Positions 16,262-25,481 of a DNA stretch of 64,000 bases are shown piece after piece (within the stretch, counting starts at the first letter, position 1; each line of letters opens with the position of its first letter). The translations under genes were made by a program, and so were the position numbers. The stretch spans positions 211,180 to 275,179 of the forward strand of contig NZ_JNXT01000004.1 of assembly GCF_000716675.1 (NCBI RefSeq), given 5' to 3'. Source of the stretch: Streptomyces alboflavus. Its GTDB lineage: Bacteria; Actinomycetota; Actinomycetes; Streptomycetales; Streptomycetaceae. The notes under the pieces were generated by a model that was not told the DNA's origin, made no database searches, and worked only from the letters and a program-made list of their open reading frames with translations.

Positions 16262-17278
16262 ATGCCTGACGACTGGAAGCGGCAGATCGACGCGCTGCAC
16301 AGCGACTTGGTCCGCCGTGACGACCCGGCCGCATGGGTCAGCGAGGCCGACGCGGTGGACGCTTCGTACCTGTACCCACAACTGGCCGTGCGCGGGCCGG
16401 TCTTCGGGCTCGCCGCCCGGGAGACCGGCGCCGGGCAACCCTGGCGGCTGCTCGGCGACGTCACCGAGGGCACACCCCAGCAGGCCCGGGACGGCCTCAA
16501 CTCCCTGCTGTGGTTCAAGGCGAAGGACGACACCGAGGACCGCGAGCAGCGGCGCGCGCTCCTCGCGGCCGTGACCCGGCTCGAACGCGAACCGGTCAAC
16601 GAGGTCACCGTGCTCGGCACCCGCTACCGCATCGTCCGCGGCGACGAGTTCGCCCGCGCCGGCGAGGACGGCCTCGAACCGCCCCGCCCCACCGACCCCG
16701 AGCCGGCCGACGCCTCCTGGGAGGACCGGCCGAGCCCGCCCTCGCAGGACGTGGGCTTCGCCCTCGGCCCCAACAGCACCGAGGGCCTGATGGCGGGGGC
16801 GCTGCGCATCGCCCTGCGCGGCTTCACCTACTCCGGCGGCCACCTCCCCGCCGCCCTCCGCGAGGACTCCGAACGGGCCGCCCGGGACTATCCGGAGGTC
16901 GTCCTGCTCCCGGTCAGCTTCGGCGTCGCGGAACGCCGCGGCGAGCGGTGGCGCCCCCGCGGCGCCCTCATGCCCACCCCGCACGACGCGCGGCGGCTCC
17001 TCGTCCACGGCATGACCGAGCTGTGGCCGATCCTGTACGACTTCGACGCCGCCGAACGCGCCGAATTCCGGAGCGCCGCCGAGGAGTTCAAGTCGGCCGG
17101 ACGCGCCAACCAGATCGTCGTGCGCGACCGCTGCTTCCGCATCTGCCGCGTGGAACGCATGGTCAGGGTCGGCAGCGACGGACCCGAGTCGGCACGCCCC
17201 TCCGACATGGAGACGACGGAGCCGATGAAGCTGCACCCGACGATGGATGAGGACGGGGTCATCCACTACGACGACTGA
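16262..17278 (+). CDS. DUF5954-type hypothetical protein
   Basis: 338 residues from ATG 16262 (MPDDWKRQIDALHSDLVRRD); 15 upstream in-frame codons lack family-like sequence. It is acidic and soluble with no signal peptide or membrane segment. Two similar blocks containing RYRIVRGDEF and CFRICRVERMVRVGSDGPE suggest an internal duplication: each has a basic/aromatic strand followed by GxDGxExxRPxD. This pattern recalls the Streptomyces family named DUF5954 by memory of homologues. Function is unknown. A 7-bp repeat tract follows the stop. Confidence 0.65.
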   Translation: MPDDWKRQIDALHSDLVRRDDPAAWVSEADAVDASYLYPQLAVRGPVFGLAARETGAGQPWRLLGDVTEGTPQQARDGLNSLLWFKAKDDTEDREQRRALLAAVTRLEREPVNEVTVLGTRYRIVRGDEFARAGEDGLEPPRPTDPEPADASWEDRPSPPSQDVGFALGPNSTEGLMAGALRIALRGFTYSGGHLPAALREDSERAARDYPEVVLLPVSFGVAERRGERWRPRGALMPTPHDARRLLVHGMTELWPILYDFDAAERAEFRSAAEEFKSAGRANQIVVRDRCFRICRVERMVRVGSDGPESARPSDMETTEPMKLHPTMDEDGVIHYDD

Positions 17279-17303
17279 GGGCAGACGCGACAGGCAGACA
17301 ACA

Positions 17304-17345
17304 GACAGCAGACAGCAGACAGCAGACAGCAGACAGCAGACAGCC
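17304..17345. repeat. 7-bp tandem repeat, five perfect copies plus one imperfect
   Basis: GACAGCA is repeated five times, then GACAGCC, starting 25 bp after the DUF5954 stop. Since 7 is not a multiple of 3 it is not coding. Confidence 0.95.
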
Positions 17346-17421
17346 AAGGAAATCTGTCAGCAGTCGGCGTTCGCCGTCCGGGCGACCGGACATGTGTGTG
17401 TACGAGGCACCGGTGCGGGGT

Positions 17422-17448
17422 AGCGGTTCGGGCGTCGCCCGAGCCGCT
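17422..17448 (+). terminator. Hairpin between DUF5954 and thioesterase genes
   Basis: Arms around AGCGGTTCGGG and its near-complement (12 of 13 pairs) with a small loop. It lies 144 nt past the upstream stop and 96 nt before the thioesterase start, so it is either a late terminator or a leader structure. Confidence 0.45.
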
Positions 17449-17543
17449 GCCCCGGGTTGCGGCGCTTGCCCCGCTTCTGGTTCCGTCGCGCGGGCAACCA
17501 CTTGAACCGCGGCCCGACCGCCTAGCTGCTCGACGGAGTGCTG

Positions 17544-18338
17544 ATGACCACCGAACCGAATCCCAGCGCCCACCGCCCCGGTGTCGACTCGGCCGCTCCC
17601 ACGCCCCGCTGGCTGCGCCGCACCCAGCCGCGCCCCGGCGCCCGCACCACCCTGGTGTGCTTCCCGCACGCGGGCGGCACCGCCTCCTCCTTCGCGCCGT
17701 GGGCGCGGCTCCTCCCGCTGGACGTGGAGCTGGTCGCGGTGCAGTACCCGGGGCGTCAGGACCGGCTCGCGGAGCGTCCGATCGCCACCATGACGGAGCT
17801 GGCCGACGCGGTCACCGAAGCCCTGCGGGCCGGTGTGCGCCCCGATCGCGAGCTGGTCTTCTTCGGTCACAGCATGGGCGCCGCGCTGGCCTGGGAGACG
17901 GCGCTGCGCCTGGAGGCGGGCCCGGGTCCTGCGCCCCGGCAGGTCTTCGTGTCCGGTCGCCAGGGTCCGCGCCGCCAGCGCCCCGGGACGGTGCACCTGC
18001 TGCCGGAGGAGCGGCTCGTCGATGAGATCAAGCAGCTCGGCGGCACCGACCCGCAGCTCCTCGACGACCCGGACATGCGCGAGATCGTGCTGCCCGCGAT
18101 ACGCGCCGACTACCGCCTGATCGAGACGTACCGCCCTGACCTGACGGCCCGGCTGCGCTGCCCCATCGGCGTGTTCACGGGCGACCAGGACACCGAGGTG
18201 TCGCCGGAGGACGTGGAGGCGTGGCGGGACGCGGGCAGCGGTGACTTCTCCGCACTGGTGCTGCCCGGCGACCACTTCTACCTGACCGACCAGGCGGAGC
18301 GCGTCATCTCCTCGATGTTCGCGAGCCGGACCGTCTGA
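17544..18338 (+). CDS. Type II thioesterase (alpha/beta hydrolase)
   Basis: 264 residues. LVCFPHAGGTASSFAPWARLL at the start, the nucleophile motif FGHSMGAALAWE (Ser110), the acid in GVFTGDQDTE and His244 in PGDHFYL are the hallmarks of stand-alone thioesterases. Those hydrolyse aberrant acyl groups from polyketide or non-ribosomal peptide carrier proteins. The chosen start is ATG 17544 with GGAG 5 nt away. No synthase, carrier protein or ligase is within the window, so this copy must edit an assembly line elsewhere or has another acyl substrate. Confidence 0.88.
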   Translation: MTTEPNPSAHRPGVDSAAPTPRWLRRTQPRPGARTTLVCFPHAGGTASSFAPWARLLPLDVELVAVQYPGRQDRLAERPIATMTELADAVTEALRAGVRPDRELVFFGHSMGAALAWETALRLEAGPGPAPRQVFVSGRQGPRRQRPGTVHLLPEERLVDEIKQLGGTDPQLLDDPDMREIVLPAIRADYRLIETYRPDLTARLRCPIGVFTGDQDTEVSPEDVEAWRDAGSGDFSALVLPGDHFYLTDQAERVISSMFASRTV

Positions 18339-18378
18339 GGCCGGCGCGGCGCCCCGGGACGGCTTCGGCCCGGCTGCG

Positions 18379-19254
18379 TCAGCCCGCGAAGGCCGTCCCC
18401 GGCAGCCCTTGGCCCGCGCCCCGGACGACGAGGACCGAGCCCGCCATCGGGTGCGGCCGTTCCTGGCCGGTCCGGGCCGTCGTGACGTACAGGTCACGCA
18501 GGTCCGGGCCGCCGAACGCACACGCGGTGGGGCGCGCCACGGGAAGCCGCAGGACGCGGTCCAACGTGCCGTCCGGGGTGTAGCGCCGCACCTGCCCGCC
18601 GTCCCAGAGCGCCACCCACACACAGCCGTCGACGTCCACGGCGAGGCCGTCCGGGAAGCCGTCCGCGTCCGCGATAGCCACGAACTCCCGTCGTTCCACG
18701 GGGTGTTGCCCGTCCATGCGGCACACGTCGATCCGTCGCGTGGGGCTGTCCACGTAGTACAGGAGGGTGCCGTCGGGGCTCCAGCCGGTGCCGTTGCTCA
18801 CGGCCACGCCGGGGAAGACCTCGGTCGCCGTGCCGTCCGCGGTGACGCGGGTGAGGGCGCCGCCGCCGGGTGCCTCGTCGTAGCGCATGGTGCCCGCCCA
18901 CAGCGCGCCGTCGGGGGCGACGGCGGCGTCGTTGCCGCGGCGTCCGGCGACCGGGTCGCGCACCAGCCAGGAGAAGGCGCCGTCGGGGCCGTAGAGCCCG
19001 ATGCCGTCGCGGAGGTTGACGACGAGGCCGCCGCCCGCGCGCGGTTTGGCCGCGCCGACGTGCTGTTCCGTGGCGAGCACCGTGCGGTGGCCGCTCGCCG
19101 GGTCGTAGGTGTGGACACGGGAGTTGAGGATGTCCACCCAGATCAGGCGGCCGGTGGCCGGGTCCCAGGTGGGGCCCTCGCCCAGTTCGGCCCACTCGCG
19201 CACCGCGACCTCGACGACCGGCTTCCCGTCCGTCACCGTCTCACTCTTCGCCAC
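18379..19254 (-). CDS. SMP-30/gluconolactonase/LRE family hydrolase
   Basis: 291 residues from the GTG at 19254, the usual length for a six-bladed beta-propeller lactonase; upstream in-frame codons to 19437 are low-complexity. Family motifs are LGEGPTWDPATGRLIWVDI (metal-ligand Glu), the central RGNDAAVAPDGALWAG (Asn/Asp ligands), VAVSNGTGWSPDGTLLYYVDS and DGFPDGLAVDVDGCVWVA (Asp ligand). These coordinate a divalent ion and open sugar or other lactones. The substrate may be an aldonolactone. It converges with the thioesterase gene. Confidence 0.88.
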   Translation of the reverse strand: MAKSETVTDGKPVVEVAVREWAELGEGPTWDPATGRLIWVDILNSRVHTYDPASGHRTVLATEQHVGAAKPRAGGGLVVNLRDGIGLYGPDGAFSWLVRDPVAGRRGNDAAVAPDGALWAGTMRYDEAPGGGALTRVTADGTATEVFPGVAVSNGTGWSPDGTLLYYVDSPTRRIDVCRMDGQHPVERREFVAIADADGFPDGLAVDVDGCVWVALWDGGQVRRYTPDGTLDRVLRLPVARPTACAFGGPDLRDLYVTTARTGQERPHPMAGSVLVVRGAGQGLPGTAFAG

Positions 19255-20017
19255 CGCTCCGCCTCTCGTCAGGGGCTCGTCCCCGCCCGGCCCGCTTGTC
19301 CCCCGCCCGTCCCGCTTGTCCCTGCCCGCCCCCGCACCCCGGCCCGTCCAAGCCGTCCGCCCCGTCGACGGCAGGTACGCGGGCACGCCGAAGGCCCGCT
19401 CGGCGTGCGAACTCGTGGCGATCTCGGCCTCGTTCATCGATGGTGCGTCGATGAGGGCGGCATCGGCACGGTACTGGGCGCCGTCGTCGTCGGCCAGAGG
19501 TCCGGCGTGCGCGACGACGGCAGGTCAGGTGTCGGTGGCGGCACCGACTACGGGCAGGTCGCCGCAGCGGTGGTCCTGCTCGTGGCGGTCGGGGTCGGTG
19601 TGCTCGGGGCACGGAGGGCGGGGCGGTGGGACCCCGTCCGGTGGGCGGGGCCCACGCGGCGTATCAGCGTCCGCGTGGTCGGTGCGCCCCGCCTGACACG
19701 CGGCGGTGTGGCCGTCGGCGCGCACGCGCGGGCCGACGCGAAGTGGCCGGCCACTGCCGGACAGATGCATTCCACCCGGCCGCAGTACGGGCAGACAGGA
19801 ACCATGGTTGTCATGCGCGTCAATATGCCCTGTCGAAGTCAAGATTCCGTTAGAACCAGGTGAGTATCGGCTAGGTCGGCGTGGCCATTGCCTCTTTGGT
19901 GCACGAAGCGCTCTGTGACCTGCGACTGCGGGGCCGATCGTTCGCCCGGAGCGCAACTCACGCCGTGCTGCCGCCCTTCTCCGTAGGGTGATCATGTGGT
20001 GAACATTGGGAGATCAT
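19255..20017. other. 763-bp region with no confident gene
   Basis: Pro/Arg/Thr-rich frames on both strands here look non-coding. It holds a duplicated CCCGCTTGTCCC sequence near 19300 and an imperfect GTGGG..CCCAC hairpin near 19627-19656. The only candidate gene is the small Cys-rich frame at 19548-19811. Lower GC near 19815-19880 may mark a promoter. Confidence 0.5.
19548..19811 (-). CDS. Doubtful small protein with N-terminal zinc-ribbon-like Cys motif
   Basis: An 87-codon frame starts MTTMVPVCPYCGRVECICPAV, giving CPYC followed by CIC, a pattern that could bind a metal. The rest is Pro/Thr/Arg-rich and unlike a folded domain, and it spans an imperfect hairpin. It may be a decayed gene whose first 20 codons are still recognisable, or a chance frame. 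Confidence 0.25.
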   Translation of the reverse strand, partial: TTMVPVCPYCGRVECICPAVAGHFASARACAPTATPPRVRRGAPTTRTLIRRVGPAHRTGSHRPALRAPSTPTPTATSRTTAAATCP

Positions 20018-20461
20018 GTGGCTGAGACATGGAGCGAGACCGCCGATGGTGTGCTGCGGCTGCCCTCGGGCCGGCTCGTGCGCGGCCGGGGGCTCCGCCG
20101 CCCGCTGCCCGCAGGGCCCGAGCCGATGTTCGCCGTCCACCTCCAGGGCAAGCAGCCGCCCGAGGTGCCGTGGGACGCGCGCTGGCTGCGCTGGCCGGAC
20201 TTCTGGCTGCCCACGGACCGGCTCGCGGCGCGCCAACTCCTCGGCGAGGCCTGGGCCCGCGCCGCCACGGAGCGCGTGGAGATCGCCTGCGGCGGCGGGT
20301 TCGGCCGCACCGGCACGGCGCTCGCCTGCCTGGCCGTGCTCGACGGCGTCCCGGCCGGGGAGGCCGTCGCCTATGTGCGCGCCCACTATCACCGCCGGGC
20401 CGTCGAGACGCCCTGGCAGCGGCGCTACGTAAGGGACTTCGGGACTGCCGACGCCGGCTGA
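20018..20461 (+). CDS. Small protein-tyrosine-phosphatase family protein
   Basis: 147 residues from the GTG at 20018 with GGGAG 5 nt upstream. The loop ACGGGFGRTGTALACLAVL supplies the Cys91-X5-Arg97 signature, but the His that usually precedes the Cys is Ala. VAYVRAHYHRRAVETPWQRRYV near the end holds the basic residues common to this group. It has the size of compact cyclin-like/DSP phosphatases. It is the third CX5R phosphatase in the window. Activity is plausible but the missing His may weaken the Cys nucleophile. Confidence 0.65.
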   Translation: MAETWSETADGVLRLPSGRLVRGRGLRRPLPAGPEPMFAVHLQGKQPPEVPWDARWLRWPDFWLPTDRLAARQLLGEAWARAATERVEIACGGGFGRTGTALACLAVLDGVPAGEAVAYVRAHYHRRAVETPWQRRYVRDFGTADAG

Positions 20462-20484
20462 CGCGCGGCCGGGGCGCCCCGCCG

Positions 20485-21054
20485 TCAGTGGTTCAGGGCG
20501 GCGAGCGTGGCGTGCAGGTCGGTGTCGCGGGGGCTGTTGTGCGGCAGCCTGGCCAGCACGGCGGCGAGGCCGCAGGTGTCCGTGACCGCAGAGAAGACCA
20601 GGCCACCGGCGACGGCCGCGGACAGCCACAGGGCGTAGGGCCACAGCAGCCCGAGGGCCAGTCCCGTCAGGACCAGCGACCCCGCGGCCAGCCGGACTTG
20701 GCGCTCCATGGCCCACGCGGCACGGGCCGTGCCCTCGGTGCGCTCCACGTCGTATCCGTGCCCGGTCCAGCCGGTGGTGCCGCCGGTGAGGGTCGTGGCG
20801 GGGACGCCGTTCTCGGCCAGGGTCGCGCAGGCCCGGGCGGAGCGGTTGCCGGAGGCGCACACCATGAGGAGTTCCCCGCGTGCCGCCGCGGCCTTCAGGG
20901 CGGGCAGGGCTTCGGTGAGGCGTTCCAGGGGGATGTTGTGGGCGCCCGGGAGGTGCCCGGAGGCGAATTCAGCGGGGGTGCGGACGTCGACGACGGCCAG
21001 CTCGTCCAGGCGGTGGTGGGCCTCGACGGCGGTGAGCGCGGTGGGGGACGGCAC
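20485..21054 (-). CDS. Rhodanese with C-terminal membrane domain (YgaP-like)
   Basis: 189 residues. GTG 21054 is preferred because AAGGGA lies 6 nt upstream; an ATG at 21069 is also possible. Residues 1-105 are a single rhodanese domain (VVDVRTPAEFASGHLPGAHNIPLE, active loop CASGNRSA with Cys66). Residues 115-165 hold two hydrophobic helices of the DUF2892 type. YgaP-like proteins accept sulfane sulfur and pass it at the membrane face. It is divergent from the CstR-like repressor across the operator at 21119, so it belongs to the persulfide regulon. The membrane part may help release sulfur or thiocyanate. Confidence 0.85.
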   Translation of the reverse strand: MPSPTALTAVEAHHRLDELAVVDVRTPAEFASGHLPGAHNIPLERLTEALPALKAAAARGELLMVCASGNRSARACATLAENGVPATTLTGGTTGWTGHGYDVERTEGTARAAWAMERQVRLAAGSLVLTGLALGLLWPYALWLSAAVAGGLVFSAVTDTCGLAAVLARLPHNSPRDTDLHATLAALNH

Positions 21055-21118
21055 GGAAGTTCCCTTCATCGGATGCTTGGAGGATGCCTTCGTTGATGCG
21101 TGCACCACTCCCGTACGG

Positions 21119-21132
21119 TACCCATAGGGGTA
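21119..21132. promoter_or_regulatory. CsoR/CstR-type operator O1
   Basis: TACCCATAGGGGTA, 12 of 14 symmetric, lies between the divergent rhodanese and repressor genes, 18 bp before the repressor start. It matches the TACCC-N4-GGGTA pattern of the two sites at 24069 and 24104. Confidence 0.75.
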
Positions 21133-21147
21133 TCCAGATCGGAGTGA

Positions 21148-21432
<285 letters not shown>

Positions 21433-21452
21433 GACGGCTTCCACGGCCCCCT

Positions 21453-22496
21453 TCACCCCCGGCCCGCGCTCTGGACGACCGCGTCCACCGCCATCGCGGC
21501 GGCCACCACGAGCAGCGCGACCGCGAAGGTGCGCCGCAGCGCGGCCCCGGTGAGCCTGGCGGCGAGCCGTTTGCCGTCCCAGGCGCCGAGGACCGCCGCG
21601 CCGGTGAAGGGCGCGACCACCGCCCAGTCGAGGCCGGTCGTCGTACTGCCGCGGGTGATCAGCGAGGCAAGGGAGTTCACGGCGATGACCAGCAGGCTGG
21701 TCCCGGTGGCGGCCCGCATCTCGAAGGCGAGGACGGTGACGAGGGCCGGTACGACGAGGAATCCGCCGCCGACGCCGAGCAGCCCGGTGAGCGCCCCGAG
21801 CCCGGCACCGGCACCGGCGGCCCGCCCGGGCCGCGCGGCGCGGGCTCCCGTACGGCTGTCGAGACCTGCCCTGCCGCCACGGTCCCCACTGCCGCCCGCG
21901 CGCCGCGCCCCGCCGTCCGGGGCGCCTGCGTCCACGCCCTCCGGGCGACCGGCGCGGCCCGCCCCGGCCTCGCGCCCCGGGCCGCCCTCGCGCACGGCGC
22001 CGCCCACATCCTCCGGGCCGCCCGCGAGGCCCGCGCCTCCCCCACATCCCGCACCGCCCACGCGCCCCGGGCCGCCCTCACCCACGGCTTCGTCCACGGA
22101 CTCCGGGCCGCCCTCGCGCCCCGCCCCGTCACCGCGCCCCCCGACCCTCACCATCAACACCCCCGCGACCCCCGCGACCCCGGCGAACGCCGCCGTCAAC
22201 ACCGCCTGCGGCAGCCTGCCCGCCGCCGCCCCGGCCCCGGCCGCGGGCAGGATTCCGGTCGCCGCGAACAGCGTGCCCGAGCGCCAGCGCACCTGCCCCG
22301 AGCGGGCGTGGGCGTACAGGGCCGTGGCCGAGGTGACGGCGACGATGAGCAGGCTCGCGGTGGTGGCGGCGGCCGGGGTGAAGCCGAGGAGGTAGATGAG
22401 CGCGGGGACGGCGAGCATGCTGCCGCCGCCGCCGAGCGCGCCGAGGGCGAGGCCGACCACGGCCCCGGCGACCAGGGCAAGGACGAGCGTGCTCAC
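21453..22496 (-). CDS. tauE: TauE/SafE family sulfite/organosulfonate exporter with Gly/Ala-rich loop
   Basis: 347 residues from the GTG at 22496, which overlaps the stop of the upstream dioxygenase gene (GTGA). Two homologous membrane halves carry the family's glycine turns: VGLALGALGGGGSMLAVPALIYLLG near the start and LGALTGLLGVGGGFLVVPALV in the second half. Between them lies an unusual hydrophilic Gly/Glu/Ala-rich insert of about 95 residues (near 120-215) that is not part of the TauE fold. In cst-type operons TauE exports sulfite or thiosulfate made by persulfide dioxygenase, which fits this coupling. Confidence 0.88.
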   Translation of the reverse strand: MSTLVLALVAGAVVGLALGALGGGGSMLAVPALIYLLGFTPAAATTASLLIVAVTSATALYAHARSGQVRWRSGTLFAATGILPAAGAGAAAGRLPQAVLTAAFAGVAGVAGVLMVRVGGRGDGAGREGGPESVDEAVGEGGPGRVGGAGCGGGAGLAGGPEDVGGAVREGGPGREAGAGRAGRPEGVDAGAPDGGARRAGGSGDRGGRAGLDSRTGARAARPGRAAGAGAGLGALTGLLGVGGGFLVVPALVTVLAFEMRAATGTSLLVIAVNSLASLITRGSTTTGLDWAVVAPFTGAAVLGAWDGKRLAARLTGAALRRTFAVALLVVAAAMAVDAVVQSAGRG

Positions 22497-24016
22497 GCGC
22501 GGCCGCAGGTGTGGCCGGCGTGGACGGGCAGTCCGGCCCGGGCCAGCGCGTCCGCGTCGAACCCGTCGTCGACCACGACGACCGCGCGCCCGGCGGCGGC
22601 GAGGAGCGACGCCCCGATCGCCGCGCGCATCCCGCTGCCGCAGTGCACCCACACCTCACCGTCCGGCACCTCGCCGTGGCGGCCGTGGAGTTCGTGCAGC
22701 GGCACGTGCGCGGAGCCCTCGATGTGCGCGCCCGCGCGTTCCGAGGCGCGGCGCACGTCGAGGACCACCACGTCGTCCCGTTCCTTGCGGGCCTCGGCCA
22801 GGTCGGCGAACGTGGCCAGGGGGAAGGAGCCGAGGCGCTCCCCCGCCCGCACCCAGCGCCCGGGGTCGCCCGTCGCGGCCGCCGCCGGACGGTCGATGCC
22901 CACGCGCACCAACTCCCGCTGGGCGTCGGCAAGGCGGCGGGGCGAGTCGGCGAGCAGCGTGACCGGGGTGCCCCACGGGATCAGCCACGCCAGATACGTG
23001 GCGAGCTTGCCCTCGGCCTCGAAGTTGAAGGACCCGACGACGTGCCCGGCGGCGAACGCCACCCGGCCGCGCAGGTCGACCACCCACTCCCCGGCGGCGA
23101 GGCGCGCGGCGATCTCGGCGGCGTCGGCGGGTGCGGGCGGGGTCAGGTCGACGGGCGCGGGCCCCGCCGCGTTGGCCGGACCCATGTGGGCGTAGTACGC
23201 GGGCACGTCGTCGAGCCCGGCGAGCAGCTCGGCGACGAACGTGTCCTCGTCCTGGGTGAGGGCCGTGTTGGCCGTCCGCTCCGCGCCGATGGTGGTCGCG
23301 TCCCCCTCGGACCGGGTGGCCGAGCAGAAGCTGCCGAAGCCGTGCGTGGGCAGCACGCGCACCGCGTCGTCCAGCTCCTCGGCGAGCCGGTGCGCCGAGG
23401 CGTGCTGGGCGCGGGCCAGTGGCTCGGTGAGGCGCGGCTCGACCAGGTCGGGGCGGCCCACGGTGCCGATGAGCAGGGATCCGCCGGTGAACGCGGCCGT
23501 GGCGCAGCCGCCGACCGTCAGGACGTACGACAGGTGGTGGGGGGTGTGACCCGGCGTGGCGACCGCGCGCAGCGCCACGGCCGCGTCCGCCCGGGACGCC
23601 CCGCGCGCCTCCTCCGCCCCGGAGGCACCGGACGCACCCGACGCACCCGACGCACCCGACGCACCCGACGCACCCGACGCACCGGACGCACCGGACGCAC
23701 CGGCCGAGCCACCCGCCTCGTCCACGCACACCACGTCGCCGTCCGCGACCGGCGTGTGCGGGAACGACACGGAGGCACCGGCGGGCACCAGGTACCGCGC
23801 CCCCGTCACACGAGCCAGCTCCCACCCGCCGCTCACGTAGTCGTTGTGGATGTGTGTCTCCGCGACGTACGCGATCCGTACCCCGCGCCGGGCGGCGAGG
23901 GCGATGACCCGGTCGATGTCGCGCGGCGGGTCGACTGCCACGGCGGTGTCCGGGCCTCCCGCCAGATAACTGCGGTTCCCGAGCCCTGCGAGTTCGAGGG
24001 TGTCGACGAAGAACAC
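22493..24016 (-). CDS. cstB: CstB-like persulfide dioxygenase-rhodanese fusion
   Basis: 507 residues from the GTG at 24016 (AAGGAG 8 nt upstream). Residues 1-270 are a metallo-beta-lactamase-fold persulfide dioxygenase with THIHNDYVSGG, TPGHTPHHLSY, the metal Asp in GTVGRPDL and LPTHGFGSFC. A first rhodanese-like domain (about 300-395) lacks the catalytic Cys (LADSPRR) and so is a pseudo-domain. The second (about 410-500) has an active VHCGSGMRA loop. This three-domain order is that of CstB, which oxidises thiol persulfides to thiosulfate. A GAS-repeat linker interrupts the beta-lactamase domain (DNA 23625-23705). Two CstR-type operators lie upstream. Confidence 0.88.
   Translation of the reverse strand: MFFVDTLELAGLGNRSYLAGGPDTAVAVDPPRDIDRVIALAARRGVRIAYVAETHIHNDYVSGGWELARVTGARYLVPAGASVSFPHTPVADGDVVCVDEAGGSAGASGASGASGASGASGASGASGASGASGAEEARGASRADAAVALRAVATPGHTPHHLSYVLTVGGCATAAFTGGSLLIGTVGRPDLVEPRLTEPLARAQHASAHRLAEELDDAVRVLPTHGFGSFCSATRSEGDATTIGAERTANTALTQDEDTFVAELLAGLDDVPAYYAHMGPANAAGPAPVDLTPPAPADAAEIAARLAAGEWVVDLRGRVAFAAGHVVGSFNFEAEGKLATYLAWLIPWGTPVTLLADSPRRLADAQRELVRVGIDRPAAAATGDPGRWVRAGERLGSFPLATFADLAEARKERDDVVVLDVRRASERAGAHIEGSAHVPLHELHGRHGEVPDGEVWVHCGSGMRAAIGASLLAAAGRAVVVVDDGFDADALARAGLPVHAGHTCGRA
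23625..23705 (-). repeat. 9-bp in-frame repeat inside the persulfide dioxygenase domain
   Basis: Nine 9-bp units of the form GCACCSGAC (plus-strand reading) encode (Gly-Ala-Ser)n between VVCVDEAGG and VALRAVATPGHTP. Six central copies are identical or nearly so, which implies recent expansion. Changes in copy number keep frame. Confidence 0.95.
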
Positions 24017-24068
24017 GACTGTCACTCCTTCTCAGCTTCCGACCGTCCGGGTCCGCGCCCGGGAGCAT

Positions 24069-24082
24069 TACCCCCGGGGGTA
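24069..24082. promoter_or_regulatory. CsoR/CstR-type operator O2
   Basis: TACCCCCGGGGGTA is a perfect 14-bp palindrome 52 bp upstream of the cstB-like start. Confidence 0.8.
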
Positions 24083-24103
24083 TTCACTCCTTACCTCCCA
24101 CCA

Positions 24104-24117
24104 TACCCAGGGGGGTA
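24104..24117. promoter_or_regulatory. CsoR/CstR-type operator O3
   Basis: TACCCAGGGGGGTA, with ATACCC/GGGTAT outer arms, lies 35 bp from O2 and 100 bp before the alditol oxidase start, so it could also affect that gene. Confidence 0.65.
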
Positions 24118-24154
24118 TTTCCGACTCCGGGCGGCCCGGCACGATGGCCGGTAA

Positions 24155-25471
<1,317 letters not shown>

Positions 25472-25481
25472 GCGGCGGCCG

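Noticed and set aside
17259..18623. 454-codon minus-strand frame ending in repeated Leu-Ser-Ala-Val-Cys-Cys
   Set aside because: It is antisense to the thioesterase and its odd repeat is a translation of the 7-bp GACAGCA tract; no domain or start signal.
22497..22652. Longer TauE start
   Set aside because: The extra codons are antisense-like Arg-rich sequence inside the dioxygenase gene; GTG 22496 gives the proper family start and coupling.
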